Of a stretch of 64,000 nucleotides of DNA, positions 49,681 to 61,739 are shown one piece after another. Source of the stretch: Burhinus oedicnemus (taxonomy: Eukaryota > Chordata > Aves > Charadriiformes > Burhinidae); the NCBI GenBank assembly GCA_008921705.1, contig VFFE01007622.1, forward strand, positions 723,930-787,929. The letters run 5' to 3'. The notes beneath the pieces are model-generated. The model was not told the DNA's origin. It worked only from the letters and a program-made list of their open reading frames with translations, and searched no databases. Position 1 is the stretch's first letter. Every line of letters starts with the position of its first letter. A program made the translations under genes and the position numbers.

Positions 49681-52600
49681 TCTTGGCTTTCACCACAACA
49701 CAGTTTCCCGTTTTATTTCCCAAGGGTTCATAGCAACAGTAACACACAGTAGTTATAATGTGTCATAAAATAAATATTAGCAAAAGCACACGCGAACCTC
49801 CGCCGGTTTGGAATTTGCTTGGCATCGCGCGTCCCCTAATGCCTGTCTCCACAAGCAGAAGTTGACTGCTGATGGAGGAGGTTTGTTTGTTTGCCTTAGT
49901 TTTGTTTTTTCCTCAGTCGGCTGGGCTTACACCACTGTCACAGCTAATAAAGGTACGTACGGGTGCAGCACTACCTTGCACATTGCCCTAATCACATTGC
50001 TCTTGAAATTAAGTCTGTCAGCACTTTGGCTGTAAACCCGTATTGCGAGAGCTTAATAACTCCACTGTGAACAAAACAAAATTACTTCTAGACTTAAACC
50101 TGGTGTGCAAGACTTCTGCCTATGGGGCCATGTTTTATTTGTTGCAGGGACTATAAAAAGCATGCCCAAAATGGTTAAATAGATTGAATACACAAACAGA
50201 AACACAATGTATGTGTGCATGTACACACACTTTAGCATATATGTGCACACACGTGTAGGTAACTTCATGTGATATATTTTACATCCCTACCTACGCTGCC
50301 TGTATAGGGAGGAAATAAACTCATCAGGAGCCTCTGACTCCTTCCCACCAACCAATTTCTTCAGGTCTTAAACTAATCTCAGTCTCTATTTTTTTTTGAA
50401 TGTTTCTTCTTTTTCCCAAGAATAATAAATTTACACTCACCCACCACAAATTACACTGGCCTGAAGCTGAGGCAGACGAGGTAAAACTCCACCCTAGAGC
50501 AGCAGCAGTTGTTTTATGTATCAAAATGTCCCGTCTTTGAAGTTGAGTCTTAATAATGTCTTGCAGGAAAGCCCCAGGGCAGAGCCTTTCTCTGCCACAG
50601 ACTTCTTGTACAACTTTGGGCAAATCCTTTAGCTCTCAATTCCTTGGCTCCACCACTGAAAAATGGGAATAATTAAATTGCTCTACTTCATCAAATAACT
50701 GTATTGATAAATGCACTACAAAATGCTCCGAAATGTCTGTGATGAAGATTACCTGCTGGACGGAGAGATGCAGAGCTAGAAAGGGGAGCCTTGTTACCAC
50801 TCCAAACTCATGGCATTTTTCAGTCCAGAAGTGCTGTTCTAAACCAGTTTTAAAGTTTTTTGTCTTAAAACGACACCGATCAAATAGATTCTTCTATAAA
50901 AACAACATACTTTTTTTTTTTCCATTAAATAATAGTATATACTGCATGTGTGGTACGACACACAGCTTTGTCATCACATTTTGGGGTGGCCATGCTGGAG
51001 CCGGTGGGGCCTATGTGGTGGATCTGAACAGCACCGGTGGAGCTGTTTTGCTCTGTCAGGTCAAGATTACCCTTCCTTAAGACCTGCACTCCCGACTCAG
51101 ATGCCAAGTCACAGGAAATTTGTTCCCTCTCATAAGGAGGGGCAGAAAATAACTGTGCCTGGGGCTCGTGGCACCCCAGCACCGGGGTGTGCCCCTTCAT
51201 CCTCATCCTCGCCTTGCCAGGGAGGCTCTGGTCCCAGAGCAGGAGGAAGGAGATGGGAAGCTGCATGCAACGGCTCTGGGGCACAGACCTGGAAGTTCAT
51301 GCTGTCACTTGGATGGATTGTGCACCAGGAGATGACCCCCTCAACGACCATGGCTGTGGGAGGGAAGCCATAGCTGCAGCAGAGCCTGTGGAAACGGGTG
51401 CTGCCAGAGGCAGAGGGTTTCTCTGTGGAAAGGGCAGGTGAAGTCGGGAAACGCTGCAGCCGATGACATGGACAAAGGGAAGGAAAATGGCCGGTGTTGG
51501 ATTAAAAAGAAATTAAACACAGCATCAACACATGGTGTAGTTATGCTCACGGGAGTGACCAACTCAAAGAGATGAGTTGTCCTAGCAGAAAGCAGAACCT
51601 GGCTCAGGTTTTTGCTGTCAAACCCTCCACCCTCTCACTTTCCCTTTGCTTCGCCTCCTTTCTTGTGAGGTCTCTACCTGAATTCTGAGTCTGGGGAAAG
51701 CTCACAGCATGTGTCTTCCCACCGCTCTGTGCAAACCCTACCTCCCCCCGATCGGCAGATCCCTTTAAGACCCCATGCAATAAGCAGTAACATCAGGACC
51801 AACCAAAAAGGGTTCCCACAGCTGCCCTGGCTCCATTTTGGCCGGGGATGGTCACAGCAAAGCAGCAGAGTCAGATGGTGGCCATGGGCTGACACGCCTG
51901 TATTTGCCGTGCTGGCCATGTACGGAGCACCAGCTGGGAAAGCCTGGGGTGCCGGGGCAGGGTCTCCCGGGTGCTGGCTCCTGTGAGTCCTCCACCCATC
52001 AATCTTAGAGCAGTATGCCGTCATGGACAAACAGCAGCTGTTGCAGTAAGCTCATCAGATAACAGGCACGTATATTAAAGTACCTTTAGCACACTTACCA
52101 AAACATATATTTAGCTAGGGAAAATAATCTTGCCCTGCCTATAAAAGTCAAAGTTTGCCTTTATAAATAACTCCAGGAACCCTGCACGCATCTGGGGAAA
52201 TGGCGACAGCGTGCGTGCTCAGCCTCCTTCCCCAACAAGATCTCTGAATAAAATATAAACATGCCGAAATATAAAGAACAGTTTGGTGAAGATCATGAAA
52301 TCTAGTGAAGCCAGTAATTTACTCTGTAAATCATATAGCTACTTCTTCCTTGCAGTTGCCTACCCTGATTTACACCATGAACCTTATTTCCAAGCTTCTC
52401 CCCGTTTCGTTGCAAGCATGGGAGCACTAACTACAGCTTCTGCATGTCTTTGTGGCGGGTAAAAAACACTTATTTATACCTGCAAAATGTCCCATTCTAA
52501 ATATGCCACATAAGCTTGGTACACTTCTTCTTTTTTCCAGTCTTCTCTCAGGTCTTTCTGAGAAGGGAAGGAAAGGCAGGCATCAAAATATGCCTGGTTT

Positions 52601-53029
52601 GCACCCATTCTTGTTGTCACGGTAGCTGGGAATGGGAGCGCTCCAAGTGCTCTGTTGGTGCTGGCCACAGGGAGCTGCGGAGAGGATCCCCCCACGCTGC
52701 CTGGAGACCCTGTGGCACCCCCAGTCCCTCCAGTCTCCCCACCGACTCCCCAGTCTCCGGCATCACGCGGCCCTTTCCCATTTTATTCATGGCATCAAAC
52801 CTCTTCCCATTAGCAGGCAAAGACTTCAAACTCTTGAACTTTCCGATATTGCACAGAATATCTGAAGAAGGGGCTGGAAATAATTGGGTGCTATTGCCTC
52901 AATAACGCCGCCGTGTACACTTGAGCGTATGGAAATCTGAAGTATTGCCGAACACTCCGGGGTAAGCGGCGAGCCCTGCGTGCCACGGAGCCGCGGCACA
53001 GGGCTTAGCCCCAGCCTCATTTCTTATTC
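49681..53029. other. Non-coding DNA, no gene recognised
   Basis: Frames of 70-141 codons occur on both strands in the GC-richer part (50950-52030, 52510-52905), mutually overlapping and unrecognised. A CA/TG-type low-complexity patch lies at about 50205-50257. Nothing else is seen. Confidence 0.55.
50205..50257. repeat. Degenerate CA/TG microsatellite
   Basis: atgtatgtgtgcatgtac, acacac and atatgtgcacacacgtg form an imperfect alternating purine-pyrimidine tract. Confidence 0.6.
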
Positions 53030-53620
53030 ACGTCTCTCCGTTAAGTCTAACCACTCCGAGGTGAGGCTCTGTCTCTATGAATTCAAGTGAATTTGTCTCC
53101 CGGTGTATGCATGTACATTAGGCAGGCGCATTATGCGTAGGTATCGCTCTGCCTGGCTCTACGCAGGAATAGAGACTGCAGGGAAAAAATTATATCTAGA
53201 TGAGTCTTTATGATGTGTGTTCCTTCAGTATTAAGATCTCTTCAGGCTTTGTATATCCAGTAATATTGCTCTCATTTTAAATTCTCCTAGTAATAATTTT
53301 AAGAGAAAATTCCCTGTGACAACTGCTGTTGATTTAAAACTAATGTTTAGCCAGTAATGGGTAATTGTATTAGACTAAAAAAAGCTGCTGTAAAGTCGAC
53401 TCCAGTCTGATTTTTAATTTACTGCATCATCAGCTACTTTTATGATACTATTTAATCTGCTGAAATAAAACTATTGCTCTATAAATATCTCTAACATTCA
53501 AGAAAGATTGTTTTTAGCCGTTCTGCTCTTGGGGCTGAGGAGTTGTTAATTATTATATGAATAATTCCTGTGAATATATTTACTTATATTTGTTTTAATT
53601 GACACAATACTCAGAGAAGT
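53030..53620. promoter_or_regulatory. Candidate conserved developmental enhancer
   Basis: About 0.6 kb of non-repetitive sequence with many factor-type words: palindromic cgcattatgcg (53127-53137), taatgggtaattg (53355-53367), tttttaatttactgcatc and ctataaatatctc (MEF2-like) near 53410-53490. It sits between GC-rich patches and contains no transposon. This combination is typical of deeply conserved non-coding elements, but conservation has not been tested. Confidence 0.35.
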
Positions 53621-53945
53621 AAGGTGTTATATTTCACTATGAGCTCCCTTTTAACCCTTAAAGGGGGGAAGGGAAAATGCCCATCTCTACTTTGCACCAT
53701 ATTGAGTTCATAAAACACATTCTGCATTTCTGTGGAGGGGAAAAAAAAAAATAAAGAATGCCAAAACAATTTCCATTTATTTTTTCCCGTAAGGACCTGC
53801 ATCTCACTCAGCCGGGATGGTCGTGCTGGCAGCCGCACGCAGCACAGCAACTGCCAGGCTGCAGGAGCGACCGGGTCTGCTTTTGCCGGGAGCCTGGTTT
53901 GCATTTCCAGGATCTTTTCCAACCCCGCAGCAGCACGGGGTGGGG

Positions 53946-54115
53946 GGGCCTGATCCTGCTCTTTCCTCCCCGGGGCTGTATTCCTGACGAATGGAGCCGG
54001 GGCGCAGCGGTAGGTTCGCCTCCTCGAGTATTAAGGAATCGGCCCCGCAGGGCCTGTTTCAACTGCCCCCCCAGCACCGATGGAAAGACCCCCACTGAGT
54101 CGAGTGGGCTTTGGG
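53946..54115. mobile_element. Ancient fold-back element, GC-rich copy
   Basis: Begins ggggcctgatcctgctc, includes a second ggccccgcagggcctg palindrome, and ends with cccactgagtcgagtggg (54091-54108), a near-palindromic core with perfect outer arms. Same architecture as the other fold-back elements in this window. Boundaries uncertain. Confidence 0.35.
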
Positions 54116-54397
54116 TGGGTCCCCACAACCTCCGCGGGGGTATACGCATGCACAGAGAAGAGGTTCGTGAGCTACCTTTATATAAATTGTAAAAAATGAT
54201 GTTACAAATAGGCATGTTTATGTTTTTCTTGCTTATTGACTTCCTGCAGAAACCACGCGCATCAAGGTCATGCAAAATAGTTTTCTGCCTCTGTCTATAC
54301 CGAGCATCAGTGACCTTCTCAAAACAATACGCTACCGGATCAAAACAGCAGCAAAAACATTGTGCTGCTCATTTTGGATGAAAAAGAAGTCTTCATT

Positions 54398-54400
<3 letters not shown>

Positions 54401-54429
<29 letters not shown>
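54401..54429. repeat. Poly-A tract, 29 A
   Basis: The longest homopolymer in the window, pure adenine, with no retrosequence body or polyadenylation signal just upstream. Likely length-variable. Confidence 0.95.
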
Positions 54430-54456
54430 GCAACAAATAAGCTGCAGCCACCTATT

Positions 54457-54480
54457 AAAAAAAAAAGGCGTTTTTTTTTT
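54457..54480. repeat. A10-GGCG-T10 hairpin
   Basis: Ten A, the tetranucleotide ggcg, then ten T: a perfect inverted repeat, 27 bp after the A29 tract. The T10 run would also stop RNA polymerase III, but no pol III gene is recognised beside it. Confidence 0.9.
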
Positions 54481-56073
54481 ATTTGCTACTCCTTTTAATA
54501 AAGAGCAGGCTTTCGTAAAGATTTCATGGGAGATAAATGGGTCTGTTGGAAGAAAGAAGACTCAGGGTATGACGAAAAATGTGTATCTGTGGCATGTAAG
54601 TTGCTGAATTTTAGTGTTCCAAATACATTTACATTGTAGCTTTAGGTTTATTTACCCCGATAAATACTTGCTTACCTGCCTGCTACAACTGGGGGAGAAG
54701 GCTGTTGTCAAACCTATTATAATACGATCAAGTAATGGTTACAAGATACAGTAAGGTAAAACAAACAATTCTTAATGCTGTGCAACCACCTATAATTTTA
54801 TCCAAACAACTTCTGTTTTTGTTATCTCCTTATGGTCGAAAGCCTATTCCCTAGAAAGAGAGAAGAAGTCTCTTTTTACCTCTGTAATTAGCTTGTTTGA
54901 AAGCTCCCACAAATTCTTCCTATCATAAATTTTGCATTGCTCCACGTACAATAATGCACATAAAATTAAATAAACAATTTAATTAATTTAATTAAAATTA
55001 AATATTAAACATATTGTGTATAAGAAGCCCGTGTCTTTGATTTAATTGGGCAGGAGTACCCAAAGCAGTTTGGGTAACAGTGAAAAATAATTAAAAACAA
55101 CAAGTACGGTAGCCTCTGGGTACGAAGAGTAGTTGGGAGCTTTCTCCTGAGAAAGGTTTATTTAATTAAAACTAAACTAATCTTTGGAAAACACTTGATA
55201 AGCATTTCATAATACAAATCATAATCCAAAAATGAAGCTTATACTTCGTCTACATGATACTGGAAAATAATATTAAATAATTCAATTCTGCCATGAGCTA
55301 CTTTCCCAGCACGCACAGAATAATTCAGCAGACAGCATGTTTACTACCTTTAAATTTTCTGTAACATTTAGTTGATCTAGATAAATATTAGTAAATTATA
55401 TGAAGGCATAATGGATCCAGAAGCGATAAGGCTGAGAATTAATGCTTTATTTAGACTGTTTATTGCTTCTTGTAGATATAATACTAGACAAGGAAAGCAC
55501 AGCTAACTCATTTACAAGGCAAGCTGTGCCTGCATTGGCAGGTGAGCCATTTGGCTGTGTTCACGTTTCCCAACCTATTCTTCAACACCTTTCATTCATA
55601 ATAGAGAATATTATTTCCAGGATCTCGTACCAGTGGAGGAAGAATAGATTATTTATAAGGTGGTGTCTCTATCAATACTTCATGTTGCCAAATGCTAGTG
55701 TTTCTATACCGTCCGGTGATAATTTCAGCTCCCTGAAAAACTTGGATCCTGCCCAAGGTGGCAAACTATTCGCCTGGACATCAAACAGTCTGCCTTGCAC
55801 AACCGCTCGCAAGCTGGATTGCAAATGCTGACAGGCTTTATAGGTCATTTCAAAAACAAATGCTTCATTTTAACACCTTAGACTGCAGCAGCTCCTACAA
55901 CAAGCTGCTGATGCCAACTGGCTTTTTCAAAAGTGAATGTATCCAAAGAGATCCTAATTGACACTTTGAGGCAAGTGCCCAGCATAACTGAATATTACTC
56001 AGGTTTCCGGAGAGTGGTTTTAAAGTGACCATATAATTTAAATGACCTTTGAATATCATTTCAAATGCTACTG
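54481..56073. other. AT-rich non-coding DNA, no gene recognised
   Basis: Includes an AT-only-like patch at 54960-55015 built from aattaa and taaatt words. The 129-codon plus frame at 55442-55831 matches nothing I know. No RNA gene or dated transposon seen. Confidence 0.6.
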
Positions 56074-56155
56074 TAGAGCCTGGTTCCTCTCTCACTGAAT
56101 GGGCTCCATCAATGGGGAAGCTCCCATTGATGTTAATGAGGGCCGGAGCGGGCAC
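56074..56155. mobile_element. Ancient fold-back element
   Basis: Contains gagcctggttcctctctcac, then ccattgatgttaatgag (56124-56140), matching the core seen at 6845 and 59971, with tccatcaatgggg as its opposite arm. Imperfect palindrome; no coding capacity. Confidence 0.35.
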
Positions 56156-56402
56156 TTCCACCGCTAGCTGCCATTGAATTTTCCAGGTTGCTTTTTTTGT
56201 GGGAGCTTGTTTTTTGATACATTCCTGGGAAGAGCCTGTTAACTGACTTGGAGTTACTTTGGTTCATATCATACCCACAGCTTTTTAGCGGAGGGCCCAG
56301 TGATTTAGCAGAGATTTCTGTCGAACAGAGGTACAATAGGGCCCTTTACATGGTGTGGGAATTTCCCGCATGTTGATTAACCTCATACTGTAAAAGACCG
56401 TA

Positions 56403-56521
56403 GGCCAAATCCTTCAGTCCTCACGCAGACAAAAGTCCACATTGACTTATCCGAAATCTCCCTGCAAACGCTCATTAAAGTCAATGGTATTTTGCCTCGG
56501 TACGGGCTGGGGATTTGGCCC
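56403..56521. mobile_element. Ancient MITE-like fold-back element
   Basis: Left end ggccaaatccttcag and right end ctggggatttggccc are imperfect inverted copies. Between them lies the core half cattaaagtcaatgg (56473-56487). At 119 bp with paired termini, this is one of the two clearest members of the family here, the other being at 1528-1615. Confidence 0.5.
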
Positions 56522-57369
56522 GGTGGTTGTCTTTGCGATTGGGCATCGCCAGGAGAAGGGGATTACCATGACACCGAGCCCGCAGCGGGGACTGGCTTGC
56601 CCCAGACCTCGGGCACTAGCTGTCCCCCAGCCCCAAAAGCCCATAGCACAATCCTACTGTCGGTGCCAGCCCGGTGATCCAGCGAGCGGTGCCGAGTGAT
56701 GTCCGGCATCGTCGCTTGGGCCACCACCTTGACACTCGCGTGGTGCCACCCCAGGGAGCCCTGCCACCCAGCTTGCCCCGTGGGGCAGGCAGAAAGCATG
56801 CGGGGTTTTAGCCACCAACCCACGAGGCTCCTGTCCTCCCCGCTGTAGCTGCTACCAAAAAAAAAGTCTGGCTTACATCCCCTCCAGGACAAGATAGCCA
56901 GTAATTTAGAACCACCTTAGAGGAGGGTACATCTATCCAGAAAATAATAGAAATATAACAAAAAAAAGTGGGCTGGTTTCTATTTGTTTGTTTTAGCCGT
57001 ATCATAGCTCAGACCTTCCTTGCCATTGTGGTTCAATATTTACTGATCGAAAATATAGACTAGCTGCGAGTCACAGCATTTGCCAGAAAGAACGATTATC
57101 ATCAGAAAGAAATGGGCACTAAAAGAATAGCTCTTCCATTTCCAGCATATAAAACAGACATTCAGAAGAACAAACAGAGCAGAGAAGAAATGATGGTCAT
57201 TTGCAAGTAAAATATTACTAAACAATATAACGTTGGATTAACTGTTTCATGTATTTATTGTGAAAGAATATATAGAACTTTACATGAGAAACTATCAGTA
57301 CAAGCAAGAAACAATGCAGCCTTTTAAACAGCTTGCTTTTAAGTTTAATGCTTCTGCACGTAGAGTGCA
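56522..57369. other. Non-coding DNA, no gene recognised
   Basis: 56540-56850 is GC-rich with overlapping frames on both strands and no domain. 57030-57260 is AT-rich, non-repetitive and could be conserved, but I cannot support a call. Confidence 0.55.
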
Positions 57370-57438
57370 CGAGCTTGCTCCCGCTGCAGCCTGTGCAACA
57401 GCTCCTGTTAAGTTCAAAGGGGTCAGGATCAGGCCCCG
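57370..57438. mobile_element. Ancient fold-back element, right half
   Basis: Ends with gtcaggatcaggcccc, the GGGGCCTGATCCTG terminus in reverse, preceded by a degenerate core ctgttaagttcaaagg. The left half is not clear. Confidence 0.4.
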
Positions 57439-57577
57439 AGGTTTTCAACTTTTCTCCTGTAATTTCCCTTTCAATAATACTGCAGCCCCCCTGGTCTCGG
57501 TAACATTAATGCGCTTTGGACGTATTCGTGGCTGAGAACGTGCAATATGGCAGAGAGGCACCATAAGACGCAATTTG

Positions 57578-57730
57578 GGGGGGCTGATCCTGAAAACTGT
57601 GGAGCCACTTTTTCTTCCTACATACGTTTAAAAAGAAAAGGAAGGGACGGAGGGGCAGGATAAAGGCAAAAAGCAGGCACATATTGAGTCCAGTCCTGCA
57701 TTCGTGTGAAGCAAACCATTGAGCCCGCAG
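57578..57730. mobile_element. Possible further fold-back element
   Basis: Starts gggggctgatcctgaaaac, the same terminus type as the element ending at 57438 but in the opposite sense. A matching right end (agcaaaccattgagc) is only suggestive. Confidence 0.25.
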
Positions 57731-57929
57731 CACAGTAGCGAGGGCTGACTGGACCGGACAAAACCTGACTCCATTTATTGTCTTTTGTTGTGGTGTGCCA
57801 GGAATGCAGGAGCTGTGGTTATTCTGAATCAGGGCCGGCTCTGGGGATGGCTTTGTACTCCCAGGACCTGTGGATTGCTGAAAATTTGGTGCAGCTCCGA
57901 TCTCGGGCTTTAGAGATTTTTCTTCCTTC

Positions 57930-58070
57930 TAGGGCTGTTTAAAATGGTCACGTAATAATTTCAGTAACTCTGTGGCAAATAATCAATTATGGGAATTTGT
58001 AATTAGTTTGCTACTCTTACGTAAGCTTAAATTGGATTAATTTTACGTTCTCTTACCCAAGATACAGCTC
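57930..58070. promoter_or_regulatory. Candidate regulatory element with PAR-bZIP site
   Basis: Compact AT-rich segment holding aataatcaattatgg and gtaattag homeodomain words and a perfect TTACGTAA (58017-58024), the palindromic consensus of PAR bZIP/NFIL3-type factors. No repeat or frame. Motif evidence only. Confidence 0.3.
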
Positions 58071-61000
58071 CAAAGAAGGATTTCTAACAAATGTGATACG
58101 CAGGTCTATTCTAGTACTTGTCCTGGTTTACCCAGAAATCATTCTAAAGCATTCACCATTCGATGCGTGCTTTAACACTGACATAAATTAGTAGAACATC
58201 AAATCTATTATTTAACTAAAGAGTAAAGAGTTACTGAGATTCATACACAACTATATTAATATTTTTTTTCATTTAACTGACCAGAAAACTCGTTTAACAC
58301 CTGATTATTTTCCTGGGTCTTGTTCTAAATGCAAGAATCTTTGCAGAAACAGAAGCATAAAAAGAATTGCAGCTGTACAGTTGATCACCGCTTTCATGGC
58401 AAACACAGTAACTGCCTATTAAGATAATTAAAGCACCAGCAGTAGAGATGCACAAGATAAGAACAGAGAAGTTCAGGGCTGGATTAGTGCAACCTTTACT
58501 CTGTGGGATGCAAAGGGCTGGGCCAGATGACTCAAGAAGTTGTCTCCAAGTCCATCTTCTTCCATTCTGTGCCCGGGGAAGAGCCGTACTTATTTTTAGC
58601 ACTTGAACTCTCCCTGCAAGTGCACTCCATCCAAATGAAATAAAACTCTAAGACTTTCAAATTGCTTGGAAACAGATCCTGAAGCCCTGATTTACTTTCA
58701 GCTTCATACCTACAAAGTTCCCAGTGATCTCAAGGATGATTTTGCCAGACATACAAAAATGACAAGTTCAATTCTCAGAATCGCTACTGCTATATGAGTG
58801 GGTTTAAGAAGAACCCAAAATAAAGGAGTCCTTAAAAAACCCACAAACAATATTTGGTCCCTAATACATAGTAATAACAATAATGATGTCATTCGTGTTC
58901 AGTCATGTACATGTTTTCATAAATTGTTTTTAATAATTTATTGGATATAAAGAAGAGCTTGAAGTGTAACAAGCTTCTGTAATTTTAAATAAAGCTTTCA
59001 AGAAACTTTTCAAGCTCAGGGTAGTGAAACCTACTGACTGCATGATGAGTTGCTAAGCACAAAAATCCACGGCAGAGGTATAAGCCTTCTTGAAAGGCAG
59101 AAGCATGGGCTGGATGCTGCGTTCTCCTCTTCACTCAGCGTCACCACTGCAGGCACTGGTGTAAACCGGCGTACAAGGGAAGGGAGCCCGTGCTGCCTGC
59201 ACCAACCTTGTCACACAGCAGTGAAACCAGCGCAACTAAATCACTTGAAACCAGCTCTCCATTTAGGATACTGCCTTTGAAACCAATTCTGTGATGGATT
59301 TGAGGGGCGGCGAAGGGAGCACTTGGGAATTTCAGGCCATGGTCAGGAGTTACTGGATTAAAGGGGATCTGCAGGATTCTGAAGCATTCTATAGCACCCC
59401 GAGTTTTACTCTTTTGGGGAAAAATCTTTCATCTGTGCTATTAACCTCCCTGGGAAGCCAGATCTTGTCCCTGCCCCGCGACCGACCGCGCTGCACCTCA
59501 GCCAGCTGACAGGGGCTCAGCATTCCCACCAGGCTCAGTGCTCAGGAACGACCTCAGGTGGGAGAATTAAGTGCTTGGCACCACGAACCGTAATTGTACC
59601 TTCACCTGCATGCTCAGAAAGGTACAATATGCAAGGCACAGAGGAATGCTCCACTTTCTGCTGGCACTGCTACACACCTGTTATTTTTGCCAAGATTTAT
59701 CCTATCTACAGCCATATTCAGGCCACTAATCTATTGTTGTAGCTCAGGCTAAGCTGATGCTCATTTTTAAATTAAACCTCAGGTGAAAGTTGGCAAATCC
59801 GCGCGTGTGTGTGGTTTGTCTCTGCTTGCAATCTTGCGTGCATGCACCTTAGCACAGAGCAGCTCCCCTGACCTCTGGCTGGTGCGGTTTTATTCCTGAC
59901 AGGCTAGATGTGAATAAAATCATATGGAGCTGTGTTTTTACAGTTCAGCCTTCTGAGTCCCGTCCTGCTGCCATTGAAGTCAATGGCAAAACTCCCAAGT
60001 TCGCTAGTCATATCAGATTAGCTTTGTTCCACGGACTGAAACAATCTAATAGATACCAGGTGTCCTCCATAGAGCTTGTGTGGTCTACAAGTAAGTGGAA
60101 CATATTTTTAAAAGTCAAATATGAAACAGCTACATCACAGAACCTGTAATAACTCCAAACTGATATTGTTATCTATGGAGGACATGATCAGTATCTAAAA
60201 TGTGACTCCATGTATATTTATATGATGCATCCTATAACAGACATGTTCTGAGGTAAACTCAGCTGCATGTTAAACCGCTACAGAAACAGATCCACATTTA
60301 TGCTCATTTCCACAAGAAAGCGTGGCTCTCGTGTGTTTTTACTTAAGGGAGAGAACCCCAAACAACGTTAAATTAATCCAGAAATCCACTTTAAATATAC
60401 GACCCTGCATGTAAAAAGGCCTACAGAAGTTAAAGGCTGCATGTGAAACTTCTAGGCTGCTGCTCTAACATTTAGCTCCCTCCTTGCTCCAAGCTGTGAA
60501 CCTCCACTGCGAAACTCCCTATCTGCTTTTTCACAGTCATGGAGCCTCACCAGCTCCTCCAGCAGCGTGGACTGCAGGAGGTGACACGGTGCTACAAATG
60601 TCCAGACCTGGGCTGCACCAAGACATCCATCGCTGCACAATGGGTGTAGCTGGAAAACGCGCAAGGAACTTCCTTGTGCTGTCTCCTGGTGTGGAGGTGG
60701 CCCAGGAGCCTTGCCCAGCTCACGCAAAGCTCTCAGTGCCCTGGTCTGCGCCAACGTGAACAGAAATCGCTCTGCCTGCTCCAGGGCCCGATCCTGATTC
60801 ACAGCACCGGCAGATAGGGGCCTCAGTGCAGCTCCTGCTTGTTTTGCCCAAGGGAAGACTAGAGCTTCCAGCCCAGGACCCATCACACAGGTACAGCCAG
60901 GACAATAACCTAGGGACACACAAAGGGGGAGATCCCAGGAAAAATTCAGCGCTTGCTGGTGAACGACAAAAAAAGGTATTGATCATTTTTCTAATCCAAT

Positions 61001-61739
61001 TAAAGGTCCTCAAACATGGTAACCTCTACCCCAGTTCCTAGCCAGAATATCTCCTGAGGCCAGCTCTTGGGGCTATTTGTGTGCTGGCACTCGAGTCTCC
61101 TGTTCTGCTCATGCCTTGTAATTCCATGTCTTGGGGGCAGCTTCCGTGGCTGTCCCTGACCACCAGGTTGGCCTAGGGCTTTTGTGGGAAGCACTAGCAT
61201 CTGATGGATGAGCAGCTGGAGTCAGGAGGCTACCAAAACTCTTTTTCCCCCCCTTTCTGCTAGGGAAGCAGGAGCAAGCCTCACATCAAGCCTCCCTCTT
61301 CCATCGGAAACACTGACTGTTGTCTCCCAAGGGCTCATGGGCAGCGTGTGCTTGCCCCCGGGAAGCACCTTCTCAGCTGGGGTCCGGGTGCTGCTGCTGC
61401 GGCCCTGCTGGAGGAAAGCACGGCAGTATCCCAGGTATGACACTCCCAGGCAACGTTTTAGGCAGCTGAAGCTGGCAGTGGAAAGGGCCAAGCTGAGAGC
61501 CCTCTGCAGCAGAACTGCTGCTGGGGTCGCTGCCCGGCTCCTGAAGTCAAAGTCAATTTTTTTTAAAAAAAGCTGTACCAGGGCATCAGGAAAACACCAA
61601 GCCCCATTAAAGAGGCATGATACAATTAGTCTTTCATTCGGTATCTGGAAATCTAGTGCTATCTCTAGTCTTATCTTTTACCAGCCATCCTCTTTCATTA
61701 GGGATTCGTCTCCTTAAGAGCTTAAATACTTGTACTTTT
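58071..61739. other. Non-coding DNA, no gene recognised
   Basis: The frames at 60452-60919 (minus, 155 codons) and 61208-61717 (plus, 169 codons) lie in GC-richer DNA, overlap frames on the other strand and show no recognisable domain. A fold-back core lies at 59971. Nothing else is recognised. Confidence 0.55.
59945..59995. mobile_element. Ancient fold-back element core
   Basis: tgccattgaagtcaatggca (59969-59988) is a palindrome apart from its central two bases and is the best-preserved copy of the recurring core in this window. Flanking gtcctgc and aactccc fit the family's usual arrangement. Confidence 0.4.

Noticed and set aside
53758..54275. Overlapping 144- and 155-codon frames on opposite strands
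   Set aside because: They lie across a GC-rich fold-back element and have no recognisable domain.
54401..54429. A29 tract as the tail of a processed pseudogene or SINE
   Set aside because: No mRNA-like or SINE-like body, polyadenylation signal or target duplication is visible upstream.
54457..54480. A10-GGCG-T10 as a bacterial-type terminator
   Set aside because: The window is vertebrate DNA with no operon or upstream transcript, and the stem is purely A-T.
61208..61717. 169-codon plus-strand frame
   Set aside because: Overlaps an opposite-strand frame, its C-terminal part runs through a T/A low-complexity tract, and no family is recognised.
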